Shown: in pieces, positions 24,350 through 33,221 of the stretch | How positions within the stretch are numbered: the stretch's first letter is position 1 | Layout: every line of letters starts with the position of its first letter | DNA from: Lachnospiraceae bacterium | GTDB lineage: Bacteria > Bacillota > Clostridia > Lachnospirales > Lachnospiraceae | Assembly: GCA_015057835.1 (NCBI GenBank) | Contig: SVDL01000007.1 | Span: forward strand, 1-48,841 | Reading direction: 5' to 3' | DNA: 48,841 bases | Program-made: the position numbers and the translations under genes | The notes under the pieces: generated by a model | Told to the model about the DNA's origin: nothing | Database searches by the model: none | The model's input: the letters and a program-made list of their open reading frames with translations, nothing else

Positions 24350-25252
24350 ATGCCGATCACCAACAAGCCTGCCGTCGACCAGGCCACCTACGAAAAAGTC
24401 ACGACCCGGGTCTCATCCATTTCCATGACAGGAAATATCCTGCTCGCCCTTTTCAAATTCATAGCCGGTATACTGGGAAGTTCCGGCGCCATGATCAGTG
24501 ACGCCGTGCATTCTTCTTCCGATGTCCTCGGAAGTCTTATTGTTATTATCGGAGTTAAAATTTCCGGAAAAGACGCGGACAGAAATCATCCTTACGGCCA
24601 CGAGCGCTTTGAGAGCGTGGCTTCTATTCTGCTCTCCGGGATCCTGCTGTTTGCGGCATTTGAGATCGCGGAAAAAGGCATCCGTTCCGTCGTAAACGGG
24701 GATTATAAGACCGCGGTCATCCCCGGCACGATCGCACTGATTGCCGCCGTTCTTTCCATCGTATCGAAAGAAGCGATGTATCATTACACGATGCACTACG
24801 CAAAAGAGCTCTCGTCCGGCTCCCTCAAAGCGGAAGCATGGCATCACCGCTCGGACTCCCTGTCCTCGATCGGTTCGCTGATCGGTATCGCCGGAGCAAG
24901 ACTCGGCTTCCCGATCCTCGATCCCATCGCAGCCGTCATTATCAGCCTGTTCATTCTGAAAGCGGCATACGATATTTTCATGAGCTCCATCAACCAGATG
25001 ACCGACCACGCCGGCAGCAAAGAAGTCGAAAAAGAAATCCGCGAATGCGTGACCGGCTGTGACGGCATCCGTCACATCGATGTTCTCCGCACCCGCGAAT
25101 TCGGACGCAAACTCTATGTAGATCTGGAAGTGAGTATGGACCACAGTCTGTCCCTGGAAGAGGCACACAAGAACGCGGAAGTGGTCCACGACACCCTGGA
25201 GGCGAGATTCCCGGAGCTCAAGCACGTGATGGTGCATGTGAATCCGGATTAA
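24350..25252 (+). CDS. Cation diffusion facilitator metal exporter (Co/Ni likely)
   Basis: 300 residues. I chose the ATG at 24350 because AAAGGAG lies 7 nt upstream; the frame extends 9 codons further up. The CDF pattern is clear: six hydrophobic segments, SDAVHSSSDV in the second (metal-site Asp/His), NHPYGHERFE in the first cytoplasmic loop, HHRSDSLSS in the fifth, and a C-terminal cytoplasmic domain (about 215-300) ending HVMVHVNPD. CDF proteins export divalent metal ions by proton antiport. The riboswitch upstream suggests Co(II)/Ni(II), useful for a cell that imports these ions for corrinoid and CODH/ACS enzymes. Confidence 0.92.
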   Translation: MPITNKPAVDQATYEKVTTRVSSISMTGNILLALFKFIAGILGSSGAMISDAVHSSSDVLGSLIVIIGVKISGKDADRNHPYGHERFESVASILLSGILLFAAFEIAEKGIRSVVNGDYKTAVIPGTIALIAAVLSIVSKEAMYHYTMHYAKELSSGSLKAEAWHHRSDSLSSIGSLIGIAGARLGFPILDPIAAVIISLFILKAAYDIFMSSINQMTDHAGSKEVEKEIRECVTGCDGIRHIDVLRTREFGRKLYVDLEVSMDHSLSLEEAHKNAEVVHDTLEARFPELKHVMVHVNPD

Positions 25253-25278
25253 ACACGAAGCAGTCCCGCATCTTTCTC

Positions 25279-25470
25279 TTTCCACTGAAATTGCTACTAT
25301 TGGGGCATTTCAGTGAAAGTCTGTCAACCCCAGTCAAACATTTCTTGTTTTTTCTTTCACTGAAATTGCCACAATCAGGGGTTTTCAGTGAAAGTCTGTC
25401 AACCCCAGTCAAACATCTCTTGTTTTTTCTTTCACTGAAATTGCCACAATCAGGGGTTTTCAGTGAAAGT
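25279..25470. repeat. 75-bp tandem hairpin repeat, 2.5 copies
   Basis: CACTGAAATTGC occurs at 25283 and 25358 and again at 25433, exactly 75 bp apart (the first copy has CACTGAAATTGCTA). Each copy forms TTTCACTGAAA...TTTTCAGTGAAA with about 16 nt inside, followed in the first two copies by GTCTGTCAACCCCAGTCAAACAT and a T-rich TTGTTTTTTC. The GGGG of each loop can also pair with the downstream CCCC, an alternative fold. It lies between convergent genes. Confidence 0.85.
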
Positions 25471-25496
25471 TCCCGTTCCGGCTTGCGTTTTCCGGA

Positions 25497-26522
25497 TCAA
25501 AGCGCCTTCTTCAGCGCCGCGAGGTCCTCGTCCGTTGTCGCCCAGCTCGTCGCGAAACGGACGGCCGTGTGGTCCGCGTCGACCGGTTCCCAGACACTGA
25601 AGACGACATTTTCCGCGATGCGTTCCATGTCGCTGTTCTTCAGGATCACAAACTGCTGGTTCGTCGGAGAATCGATGAAGAATTCATATCCTTTTTCGCG
25701 GACGATCTCTTTCATTTTCTCCGCCATATCGATGGCATGACGGCCGATCTTAAAATACAGGTCATCCGTAAACAGCGTGTCGAACTGAATGCCGAGCAGC
25801 CTGCCTTTTGCGAGCAGCGCGCCGCGTTTCTTGATCCGGTTTTCAAAATGCGCCGGCTCATTTCCTTTCGTAAATACGACCGCCTCACCGCAGAGCGCGC
25901 CGACCTTGGTTCCTCCGATATAAAAAACGTCACAGATCCGGGCAATGTCCTGCAGTGTGACATCGGTGTCATAGCTCATGAGACCGTAGCCGAGTCTCGC
26001 GCCGTCAAGGAACAGAGGCATTTTATACTCATGACAGACGGCGGCGATGTTCTCCAGCTCCTCCTTTGAATAAAGAGTGCCGTACTCCGTCGGATGGGAA
26101 ATATAGACCATCCCGGGGAAGACCATATGTTCCTGCGTGCCGTCCGCATAGAAGACCTCCAGGAAATGCCGCAGCCCGGCAGCCTCTATTTTCCCGTTTT
26201 TCTGGGGTATCGTCAGTACTTTGTGCCCGCTGTATTCGATCGCTCCGGATTCATGGACATTCACATGACCGGTCGTCGCCGCCACAACGCCCTCATATTC
26301 CCGAAGCATCGTTGAAACAATGATCATATTGGTCTGCGTTCCTCCTACGAGGAATTCCACTTCCGCCTCCGGGCAGCCGCAGGCCGCTTTGATCTTCTCT
26401 TTCGCGCTCTCGCAATAGTGATCCGAGCCATAGCCGGGCAGACTCTCAAGATTTGTCTCCGTGAGCTTTTTAAGGATCTCCGGGTGAGCTCCGGCAATAT
26501 AGTCATTCTGGAATGCAACCAT
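25497..26522 (-). CDS. Low-specificity threonine aldolase-like PLP enzyme
   Basis: 341 residues, ATG with AAAGGAGG upstream; length fits the beta-eliminating lyase/threonine aldolase family. Seen: NDYIAGAHPEIL near the start, YGSDHYCESA near residues 31-40, FLVGGTQTN near 57-65, HVNVHESGAIE near 85-95 (His stacking on PLP), LFLDGARLGYG near 170-180 (PLP Asp/Arg), and YIGGTKVGALCGEA near 200-213 with the PLP lysine. It splits L-threonine or related beta-hydroxy amino acids to glycine and an aldehyde. Monocistronic, transcribed toward the 75-bp repeat array. Confidence 0.88.
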   Translation of the reverse strand: MVAFQNDYIAGAHPEILKKLTETNLESLPGYGSDHYCESAKEKIKAACGCPEAEVEFLVGGTQTNMIIVSTMLREYEGVVAATTGHVNVHESGAIEYSGHKVLTIPQKNGKIEAAGLRHFLEVFYADGTQEHMVFPGMVYISHPTEYGTLYSKEELENIAAVCHEYKMPLFLDGARLGYGLMSYDTDVTLQDIARICDVFYIGGTKVGALCGEAVVFTKGNEPAHFENRIKKRGALLAKGRLLGIQFDTLFTDDLYFKIGRHAIDMAEKMKEIVREKGYEFFIDSPTNQQFVILKNSDMERIAENVVFSVWEPVDADHTAVRFATSWATTDEDLAALKKAL

Positions 26523-26571
26523 TTCCGTCTCCTCCTTTGTTTTTGCAGGTTTCTCTTACCATGCACCGATT

Positions 26572-26600
26572 ATTCTACATGAAACCGCACATCAGTACAA
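26572..26600 (-). promoter_or_regulatory. Promoter of the threonine aldolase-like gene
   Basis: TTGTAC (26600-26595), 17-bp spacer, TAGAAT (26577-26572) on the minus strand, 50 bp before the ATG. Confidence 0.55.
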
Positions 26601-26628
26601 GCTGTCAGTGTATTCCATTTTTACACAC

Positions 26629-26663
26629 AAAAAGGTGCCGGAGAGAAACTCCCCATTGGCTCC
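26629..26663 (-). terminator. Distal terminator after the fructan operon, repeat-like
   Basis: Minus strand GGAGCCAATGGGGAG-TTT-CTCTCCGGCACC followed by five T. Its left arm is the GAGCCAATGGGGA word of the dispersed palindromic family. Confidence 0.75.
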
Positions 26664-26667
26664 ACGC

Positions 26668-26702
26668 AAAAAGGAGCCGGGGAGAAACTCCCGCAGCTCC
26701 TT
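26668..26702 (-). terminator. Proximal terminator after the fructan operon
   Basis: Minus strand AAGGAGCTGCGGGAG-TTT-CTCCCCGGCTCCTT followed by T, 40 bp after the LacI stop codon at 26742. Confidence 0.85.
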
Positions 26703-26706
26703 AAAG

Positions 26707-26740
26707 GGAGGCGCCAAAGAGAACTGTCCCCTTTGGCCCC
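26707..26740. repeat. Palindromic element touching the lacI stop codon
   Basis: GGGGCCAAAGGGGAC and the near-complementary GTTCTCTTTGGCGCC on the minus strand form a hairpin of the same family as those at 21345 and 43898. It begins directly after the LacI stop codon. Confidence 0.6.
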
Positions 26741-26741
26741 G

Positions 26742-27746
26742 TCATTCTTTTGTTGTTCCCCCGCTGGCATAGGACACAGGCAGGATAACCAGTGCCTGTT
26801 TTTCCGCCGGACCTTCGCCGAGCAGCAGCCGGACTGCTGTCGCGGCGATTTCCCTGACCGGCTGTACAATTGTCGAGCAGACATATTTTCCGGAGATATA
26901 ATCCGTAATTCCGTCAAATCCGATGATCTGAACATCTTCCGGAACCTTCACTCCCAGAAAACGCAGGTGATCGACCGCCCGTATCGCCAGATAATCCGTG
27001 TTGCAGAAAATCCCGTCGTACCCAAAGACCCCATCCTTAAAATGATCATTGAGATACTCGTCAAACAGTTTTTCCGGTTCTCCGTCATGCAGATAGACCA
27101 TGTCATAAGGAATCTGATTTGCCCTGCAGATACTCTCAAATCCGGCGGCGCGCTTATCAGGCTCTCCGGACACCGTAGAGCCGATCCGGAGGAAAAGAAG
27201 CTTTCTGCAGCCAAGTGAAAGAAGCTTTTCAGCCGCCATCTGGCCCCCTCCGTAATTATCCGAAGCAACGCAGGGAACATGACCGCCCGCAAAACGGTCG
27301 ATCGTCACAAAGGGGATCGACTCGTCCACGATGAGGTCCGGCCGGTAGGAAAGTGCGATGACACCGTCCGCCTTATTTTCCTGGACAGCACGGATACATT
27401 TCTGTTCTCCGTCCGGATCGAAATTGGTGATCATCAGCTGTGCCTGGTATCCCCTGTCCATGAGGATACAGGTGATCTCATTCGCCAGTGCCGAAAAAAA
27501 AGGGTTTCTTATGGACGGAAGTACAAGGGCAATAATACCGCTCTTATTCGTGCGCAGTGCTCTCGCGACCGGATTGATTTTGTATCCGAGTTTTTTTGCC
27601 GCATCTTCCACTTTCCTGCGATAAGGTTCCCCGACCGGGATCCTGTTCATGACTTTTGAGACGGTCCCCAGAGAGACACCGGCCTCCGCAGCCACCTCTT
27701 TCATTGTGACAGCAGATTTCTTTTTCATTTTTTTCTCATATTTCAT
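26742..27746 (-). CDS. LacI-family transcriptional regulator (fructan operon)
   Basis: Up to 334 residues. The start is uncertain: the ATG at 27746 has no clear ribosome binding site, and a start at 27728 (MKKKSAVT) is equally possible. N-terminal helix-turn-helix VTMKEVAAEAGVSLGTVSKVMN near residues 13-34 with the NPVARALRTNKSG hinge, then a periplasmic-binding-like sensor domain (ALVLPSIRNPFFSALANEI; VIGFDGITDY type strand as IIGFDGITDY). It is the last gene of the transporter-GH32 operon, 31 bp behind GH32, so it likely controls its own operon in response to a fructose-containing sugar (inference). Confidence 0.88.
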   Translation of the reverse strand: MKYEKKMKKKSAVTMKEVAAEAGVSLGTVSKVMNRIPVGEPYRRKVEDAAKKLGYKINPVARALRTNKSGIIALVLPSIRNPFFSALANEITCILMDRGYQAQLMITNFDPDGEQKCIRAVQENKADGVIALSYRPDLIVDESIPFVTIDRFAGGHVPCVASDNYGGGQMAAEKLLSLGCRKLLFLRIGSTVSGEPDKRAAGFESICRANQIPYDMVYLHDGEPEKLFDEYLNDHFKDGVFGYDGIFCNTDYLAIRAVDHLRFLGVKVPEDVQIIGFDGITDYISGKYVCSTIVQPVREIAATAVRLLLGEGPAEKQALVILPVSYASGGTTKE

Positions 27747-27777
27747 ATCATTGCCAAACCGTAAATTGAAAAATCAA

Positions 27778-29262
27778 TTACTGTATTTCAATGTCATATT
27801 TTTCAATATCAAGAAGAGCCATTCCATCAGCTGAAAAACTGATGGATTCGGCATCGAGCGGTGTATAAAGAACAACAGAAAAAGCCTGCTCCCCGTCATT
27901 GACAAAAAGTTCCATACTGTAGCGGTCAAGGATGATTCGCAGTTTCAGCACACCGTCGATCATTCTGACAGGGAATTCGCGGTGACTGACAATATCATGC
28001 GGGAATCCGCTGTGTGTCCGGTCGACGCGGATCGTTCCCGTTTCCGGCTTAAACCGGATCATTGTGTAGCACTCTCCGTTCTTGGCGACATTGACGCAGA
28101 AGCGTTTGTACAGCGCACTTTCACTTCCCTGCCGCACTTTCACCGTCATATCGATATACCGCCCGCTGATTCCCGGGAAGGACGTCTCGCCGTTCACCAG
28201 GATATTGCGGTAGCCTACCTTTGTTTTGCGGTATTTTTCAAGCTCCCGGACCGGTTCCTGGTAAAGCCGCCCGTCTCTGACATGCAGTTCCCGCGGCAGT
28301 GTCATCTGCCCCATAAAACGGGCCGTTCTCGAAACGGAACTCGAGGTCTCCCAGTTCTGCATCCACGCGATCATGACGCGGCGCCCGTCCTCCGTCCGCA
28401 GTGTCTGCGGGGCATAAAAATCCAGGCCGTAATCGATCGCCTGCACATATTCCCGCATGAGGTGCATTTTTTCTCTGTCAAATTCCCCGATCAGACAGAT
28501 ATTGGCGTTGCCCGGATGGAATTCCAGGCCCACCGCCTGCATTTCCATAGGACTGACGAGGAGAACGTCCTGTCCGTCCAGCGAGAAGAAATTCGGGCAC
28601 TCCCACATTTTCCCGAACTGGTTGTGACAGGATGCAAGAATACCCACATATTTCCATGTGAAAGCATCTTCACTCTCGTATAGAAGGATATCCCCGCTCG
28701 TATCTTTGCCGCGGTTTCCGCAGATCATTAAATATTTGCCGTCCTCCTGCCAGATATAGGGATCCCTGAAGTCCGTATGGCTTCCTCCCTCCGGGAGCTG
28801 ATCTGTTCCGATAACGGGATTGTGTTCGTACTTTTCATAGTTCACACCGTCACCGACTGCGACGCACTGTGTCTGAAAGCTCTCCACTCTTCCGTCTTTT
28901 CTGCGGATGTTCTTTACACCGGTATATATAAGAAGATGTCTTCCGTCCGGCAGTTCGATTGCGCCGCCGGAGAAACATCCGTCCCTGTCATATTCGTGAT
29001 CAGGCGCGAGAGCGACCGGCAGCCTCTCCCACGTGATGAAGTCTTTTGTTTTGACGTGTCCCCAGTGCATGGGGCCCCACTTAATATCGTACGGATAGTA
29101 CTGAAAAAACAGATGATACTCCCCTTTGTAAGGAGCAAAACCGTTGGGGTCATTGATCCAGCCGATTCCCCCCGTCACATGGAATCTGGGCAGTTCTTCC
29201 TCTACATAGGGCAGATATTTTGTCACAAATTCTCGTGCTTTTTGCAGTTTATCACCAGTCAT
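27778..29262 (-). CDS. Intracellular GH32 beta-fructosidase / sucrose-6-phosphate hydrolase
   Basis: 494 residues, ATG with GGAGGAA upstream, no signal peptide, so cytoplasmic. GH32 signature blocks are complete: GWINDPNGF (residues 33-41, nucleophile Asp), FFQYYP and WGHVKTKDFITW, FRDPY near 166-170 (stabiliser Asp), and MWECPNFF near 218-225 (acid/base Glu). The C-terminal ~140 residues are the usual beta-sandwich, with SMELFVNDGEQAFS near the end. It releases fructose from sucrose or fructooligosaccharides brought in by the LplABC-type transporter encoded just upstream. With no PTS gene nearby, the natural substrate is probably unphosphorylated (inference). Confidence 0.93.
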   Translation of the reverse strand: MTGDKLQKAREFVTKYLPYVEEELPRFHVTGGIGWINDPNGFAPYKGEYHLFFQYYPYDIKWGPMHWGHVKTKDFITWERLPVALAPDHEYDRDGCFSGGAIELPDGRHLLIYTGVKNIRRKDGRVESFQTQCVAVGDGVNYEKYEHNPVIGTDQLPEGGSHTDFRDPYIWQEDGKYLMICGNRGKDTSGDILLYESEDAFTWKYVGILASCHNQFGKMWECPNFFSLDGQDVLLVSPMEMQAVGLEFHPGNANICLIGEFDREKMHLMREYVQAIDYGLDFYAPQTLRTEDGRRVMIAWMQNWETSSSVSRTARFMGQMTLPRELHVRDGRLYQEPVRELEKYRKTKVGYRNILVNGETSFPGISGRYIDMTVKVRQGSESALYKRFCVNVAKNGECYTMIRFKPETGTIRVDRTHSGFPHDIVSHREFPVRMIDGVLKLRIILDRYSMELFVNDGEQAFSVVLYTPLDAESISFSADGMALLDIEKYDIEIQ

Positions 29263-29310
29263 TACAGCCGTTCCTCCGGGGTGTTATTTTTGAACTGTTA
29301 TTTTTAAGTA

Positions 29311-29339
29311 CACCCCCGCACACAGAAGATGCGGGGGTG
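29311..29339 (-). other. Intercistronic hairpin between binding protein and GH32
   Basis: CACCCCCGCA / TGCGGGGGTG, perfect 10-bp stem with a 9-nt loop. On the minus strand it is followed by ACTTAAAAA rather than a T-run, so it more likely protects the abundant binding-protein mRNA than ends transcription. Confidence 0.65.
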
Positions 29340-29399
29340 CATGAGGGTTTTAGGAGAAGTCACCGTTCTGCGCTCCGGCAGATACGGAATTTTCCTGTA

Positions 29400-31106
29400 T
29401 TATTCAGCGTAGTACGCATCCAGATACTTCTGATAGATAGCAAGAAGATCGTTCAGTCTGTAGGCTTCAAGGTCTTTCTGGAGCTGATCCCAGTCGGCAT
29501 CCGTGAATCCGTTCATGACCCAGTCAGACTTCGCTGTGTTGATGCGCTTCGTGATATCCGCCTGAAGATCGGAGACCGTCTTTGTGTCTTCCGTCGTCAT
29601 GAAGAAATTCGGAAGCACGTATTTCGTGTTCATATCCGGTGTGTAGATGTCCTTGATCCAGTTAAGACGATACTGCGCATCGTCCGGGCAGGTAACATAG
29701 ACGTCATAGTAGCTGTCAAGAATCGCCAGCGGTCCGTTGACACTTTCCGCCTCACGGACTTCAACCGGAGAAGCATCGCCGAGCCATGTATGCTTAAGCA
29801 TGTCTTCGCCCTTGTCGTTCTTGCCCAGTTCAAAGATATCAAAGTCGTCATCTTCGCCGTAGGTTCCCCAGTTGTTCTGCGGGGACTGGAACGGATCATA
29901 CATCTGATCGAGCCATGCACAGACCAGAGCCGGATTCTTCGCAGCAGCCGTAACAACGCAGCGTCCGCGGTCAAAGCCGGATGTGAAGGAGCCGTTTGCC
30001 GGAGTGATATTGCGGACATCCGCGGTCAGAGCGGGAAGCGGAACCCAGTTCTCACCGGCGATCAGTTCGTCCATGCTGACCTGAGCGATGTTGGCAACGT
30101 CCCAGGAGAAGCAGACGCCGTAGCGGCCGGATTTACCTTTTGCAACATAAGTGGACCATTCCTGTGTGAACGCTTCCGGATCGATGAGGCCTTCTTCGTT
30201 CAGCTGGTGAAGCCATGCAATTCCTTTCTTGAAACCTTCAGTGTTCGCAACGCAGATAACCTTCTTGTCATCTGTGACAGCCAGATGTCTGCCGCGGTCC
30301 GGATCGCCGTAGCCTTCACCGAAACCGTTGATCAGGATGCAGGGATCCTGGTCGCCGTCATTCATGATGCAGGCCATCGGGATGATATCGCCGTCGATAT
30401 TGAATTCTGTCTTGAGCTCTGCCGCGTGATCACGGAAAGCGATCAGAACCTGTTCGAACTCGTCGACCGTTGTCGGCATGGACAGACCGAGGAAATCAAG
30501 CCAGTTTTTGTTGATGAAGCTCATGTAGCCGACCGTCTGGATCGCGGTCTTTTCGTAACCGAGCTGCTCGATCCACGGAAGAGCCCAGATATGACCGTCC
30601 GTGTCTGTGCACATGGTTCTGTATTCCGGAGCCTGCTCAAATACTTTGCAGAGGTTCGGCATGTACTTGTCGATGTAATCTTCCAGATTGATAATGACGC
30701 CCTGTTTAGCATACTTCAGAAGATCGGTGTCGCCGAAGCCGGCGTTGAACACGAAATCCGGAAGTGTGCTGGCATTCGCCATCTCAAGGGAGATCTTGTC
30801 GCCCCACTGGTCGGACTGGATCGTCTTCCAGTTGATGTGGACGTTGGTCTTCTCTTCAAGGCGCTTGAAGATCGTGCGGTTGTTCGGCTCAGCTTCGGAT
30901 CCGGGCGGGTAATTGGTCAGTCCGGAAAGCTCCGCCTTCTCTTTGAGCGGGAAAGCAAGGTCAGCCGGATCGACATCCGTGACGGCTTCCGCCTGTCCGC
31001 CGCCGGAATCCTTTGATCCGCCGCAGCCGGCAAGGACTGCGCATGCCATGACGAGTGTCAGAACGACAGCCGTCACTTTGCGGAATGTGAGATTCATCTT
31101 TCTCAT
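29400..31106 (-). CDS. LplA-type extracellular sugar-binding lipoprotein
   Basis: 568 residues. I chose the ATG at 31106 because AAAAAGGAG lies 9 nt upstream; an ATG nine codons earlier would translate the ribosome binding site. Type II signal peptide with lipobox LAGC, Cys28. The mature protein is the long (about 540 residue) solute-binding subfamily found with LplB/LplC permeases (family 1 oligosaccharide binders), with NRTIFKRLEEKTNVHI near the start of the fold. Its operon partners (two permeases, GH32, LacI) suggest fructooligosaccharides or sucrose as ligand. No ATPase is in the operon; LplABC-type systems usually share an MsmK-type ATPase encoded elsewhere. Confidence 0.9.
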   Translation of the reverse strand: MRKMNLTFRKVTAVVLTLVMACAVLAGCGGSKDSGGGQAEAVTDVDPADLAFPLKEKAELSGLTNYPPGSEAEPNNRTIFKRLEEKTNVHINWKTIQSDQWGDKISLEMANASTLPDFVFNAGFGDTDLLKYAKQGVIINLEDYIDKYMPNLCKVFEQAPEYRTMCTDTDGHIWALPWIEQLGYEKTAIQTVGYMSFINKNWLDFLGLSMPTTVDEFEQVLIAFRDHAAELKTEFNIDGDIIPMACIMNDGDQDPCILINGFGEGYGDPDRGRHLAVTDDKKVICVANTEGFKKGIAWLHQLNEEGLIDPEAFTQEWSTYVAKGKSGRYGVCFSWDVANIAQVSMDELIAGENWVPLPALTADVRNITPANGSFTSGFDRGRCVVTAAAKNPALVCAWLDQMYDPFQSPQNNWGTYGEDDDFDIFELGKNDKGEDMLKHTWLGDASPVEVREAESVNGPLAILDSYYDVYVTCPDDAQYRLNWIKDIYTPDMNTKYVLPNFFMTTEDTKTVSDLQADITKRINTAKSDWVMNGFTDADWDQLQKDLEAYRLNDLLAIYQKYLDAYYAE

Positions 31107-31218
31107 TTTCTTTTTCTCCTTTTTCTTTTTCATCTGTTACAGGTTTTCAAGCCTGAAGCAACACTGTGTTGTGACAGACCGGAATGTCGGAATTTCCGGT
31201 GCTGAGCGGACTTAGGGA

Positions 31219-32142
31219 TCAGCCCTTGACCGCGCCGGCCATAATGCCGTTGTCAAAGTATTTCTGGAAGAACGGATACATGATCATCAGCGGGAGACTG
31301 GAAATAATGATCGTAGCGTACTTCAGAAGTTCCGCAAGCTGCGCGCGCTCGGCCGTACTCTGCATATCGGAGACCATGCCGGGTTCCGGCTGGTTCTGAA
31401 TAAGGATAGATCTGAGGACCAGCTGCAGAGGCTGCTTGGAAGCGCTGTTCAGATAGATCATCGCGTCGAAGTAGCTGTTCCACATACCGACGAACTGCCA
31501 CATGGCGATCGTCGCAATGATCGGCGTACATACCGGAAGCAGGATCTGGAAGAAATAAATCATCTCAGTAGCGCCGTCGATCTCCGCCGCCTCCTGCAGA
31601 TCCTTCGGGATGCCCATATAATAAGTACGGGCGATGATCATGTTCCAGACGCTGAAGGCACCCGGGATGAGGACTGCCCAGATCGAATCGAGCATTCCCA
31701 GCTTGCTGATCAGCAAGTAGGTCGGGATCAGGCCGCCGCCGAAGAACATCGTGATGACGAAGATCGTATTGAAGAATCCTCTTCCGATAAAATCCGTCCG
31801 GGACATCGGATATGCCGCGAGCAGTGTTACGGCGACAGAAATTGCCGTAAACAGGACGGAATAGAGCAGCGCGTTCTTGAAGCCGACCCAGATCTGGGAG
31901 TTGGACATAACACGTTCATATGCGGTCAGCGTCCATTTCGAGAAATCGAAAGTAAGACCGCTGTTCTGCAGGGTAATCGGATCGATAAACGACGCGAGGA
32001 TGATGTAGACGATCGGAACGATGATCGCTGCGATAAAAAGGCCCAGGATAACATACCCTGTGATCAGGATCGCTTTGTCTTCCGCTGCGTATTTGGCAAA
32101 TTCACTTTTCTTTTTTACTGTTGCTGTTGTTTTCGCTGCCAT
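31219..32142 (-). CDS. LplC-type sugar ABC transporter permease
   Basis: 307 residues from the ATG at 32142, with GGGAGG 7 nt upstream (a GTG two codons earlier is less likely). About six membrane segments; the EAA loop is EAAEIDGATEMIYFFQILLP near residues 195-214, which docks to the ATPase. Ends with the GIMAGAVKG tail common to this family. Partner of the permease encoded 15 bp upstream. Confidence 0.92.
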   Translation of the reverse strand: MAAKTTATVKKKSEFAKYAAEDKAILITGYVILGLFIAAIIVPIVYIILASFIDPITLQNSGLTFDFSKWTLTAYERVMSNSQIWVGFKNALLYSVLFTAISVAVTLLAAYPMSRTDFIGRGFFNTIFVITMFFGGGLIPTYLLISKLGMLDSIWAVLIPGAFSVWNMIIARTYYMGIPKDLQEAAEIDGATEMIYFFQILLPVCTPIIATIAMWQFVGMWNSYFDAMIYLNSASKQPLQLVLRSILIQNQPEPGMVSDMQSTAERAQLAELLKYATIIISSLPLMIMYPFFQKYFDNGIMAGAVKG

Positions 32143-32157
32143 ATTCACACCTCCCCG

Positions 32158-33102
32158 TCAAATGCCCTTGCCATCGTTCATTCGTTTCACGATGGTGTTC
32201 ATGGAAATCAGGAGAATGACATTGATGACCGTGTTGAAAAGACCGACCGCAGTCGAAAATCCGTAGTCACCGTCCAGAAGACCTTTTTTGTAGACGTATG
32301 TGGAGATGATCTCGGATGTATTCAGGTTGAGGTCTGTCTGCAGCGCGTAAGCTTTCTCAAAGCCGATGCTCATGATATTACCGACGGACATGATGAACTG
32401 AATCAGAACCGTGTCTTTGATCGCCGGCCATTCGACCGCTTTGATCTGCTGAACGATATTGGCGCCGTCGATGACTGCGGCTTCTTTGAGTTCCTTACTG
32501 GCATTGGAGAGCGCGGCCGTATAAATGATGGAAGCCCAGCCTGCTCCCTGCCAGATTCCGCTGGCGATATAGATCGTGCGGAAAGCGGACGGCATCGTCA
32601 TGAAGTTTGTTGATGTCCCGAGAAGGGAATTGATCATTCCGGTCGGGGAAAGAAGGATACGGACAATACCGCAGAGGACGATAACCGAGATGAAGTTCGG
32701 CATATACAGAACCAGCTGGATCTTCTGTTTGGTGCTCGTGCTGAGGATCCGGTTCAGCAGGAACGCGAGCAGGATCGGTGCCGGGAATCCCCAAAGCAGA
32801 CCGAATATACTCAGTTTCAGTGTATTCCCGAGATACCGCAGGAAATCCGGAGATGACAGGAACCTCGTAAAGTGACTGAATCCGACCCATTCACTGCCGA
32901 GAATACCACGGATCGGATTATATTCCTGGAAGGCGATCATGACGCCGCCCATCGGAATATAGCGGAAAATAATCGTCAGCGCGAACGCCGGCAGCATGAA
33001 AAGCAGATAAAGCTGCCAATGCTGTCGAAAATAAATCAGCGCGCTGTTCATTTTCGAGCCTGCTCCTTTATTCACAGCAGCAGGCGAAGACACATTTTTC
33101 AT
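32158..33102 (-). CDS. LplB-type sugar ABC transporter permease
   Basis: 314 residues, ATG with AAAGGAGGAG upstream. Hydrophobic segments begin near residue 32 (YLLFMLPAFALTIIFRYIPM); the IAFQEYNPIRGI motif near 76-87 is typical of LplB/UgpA-like permeases, and the EAA loop is KEAAVIDGANIVQQIKAVEWP near 211-231. First gene of the fructan operon, behind a consensus promoter with operator-like sites. Confidence 0.92.
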   Translation of the reverse strand: MKNVSSPAAVNKGAGSKMNSALIYFRQHWQLYLLFMLPAFALTIIFRYIPMGGVMIAFQEYNPIRGILGSEWVGFSHFTRFLSSPDFLRYLGNTLKLSIFGLLWGFPAPILLAFLLNRILSTSTKQKIQLVLYMPNFISVIVLCGIVRILLSPTGMINSLLGTSTNFMTMPSAFRTIYIASGIWQGAGWASIIYTAALSNASKELKEAAVIDGANIVQQIKAVEWPAIKDTVLIQFIMSVGNIMSIGFEKAYALQTDLNLNTSEIISTYVYKKGLLDGDYGFSTAVGLFNTVINVILLISMNTIVKRMNDGKGI

Positions 33103-33148
33103 GAAGCTCCTCCTTTATCGCTCCCTACATGTTTCATCATCGGGATAT

Positions 33149-33162
33149 TGTGCATTTGCACA
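33149..33162. promoter_or_regulatory. Palindromic operator TGTGCATTTGCACA
   Basis: TGTGCA-TT-TGCACA is a perfect palindrome, downstream of the permease-operon promoter core and upstream of its first codon: a typical roadblock position for a LacI-family repressor. Confidence 0.65.
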
Positions 33163-33185
33163 CTATTCCGAATTTTTACCTTAAA

Positions 33186-33214
33186 ATCATATCATTGCCC
33201 TTTTTTACAGTCAA
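33186..33214 (-). promoter_or_regulatory. Promoter of the fructan transporter-GH32 operon
   Basis: TTGACT (33214-33209), 17-bp spacer, TATGAT (33191-33186) on the minus strand, 84 bp before the first permease ATG. Confidence 0.75.
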
Positions 33215-33221
33215 TGTTTTG

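Noticed and set aside
25218-25412. Small minus-strand gene across the 75-bp repeats
   Set aside because: It exists only because the repeats are open in one frame; no ribosome binding site, and it overlaps the CDF gene end.
25279-25470. CRISPR array
   Set aside because: The units are identical over their whole 75 bp with no unique spacers, only 2.5 copies, and no cas genes.
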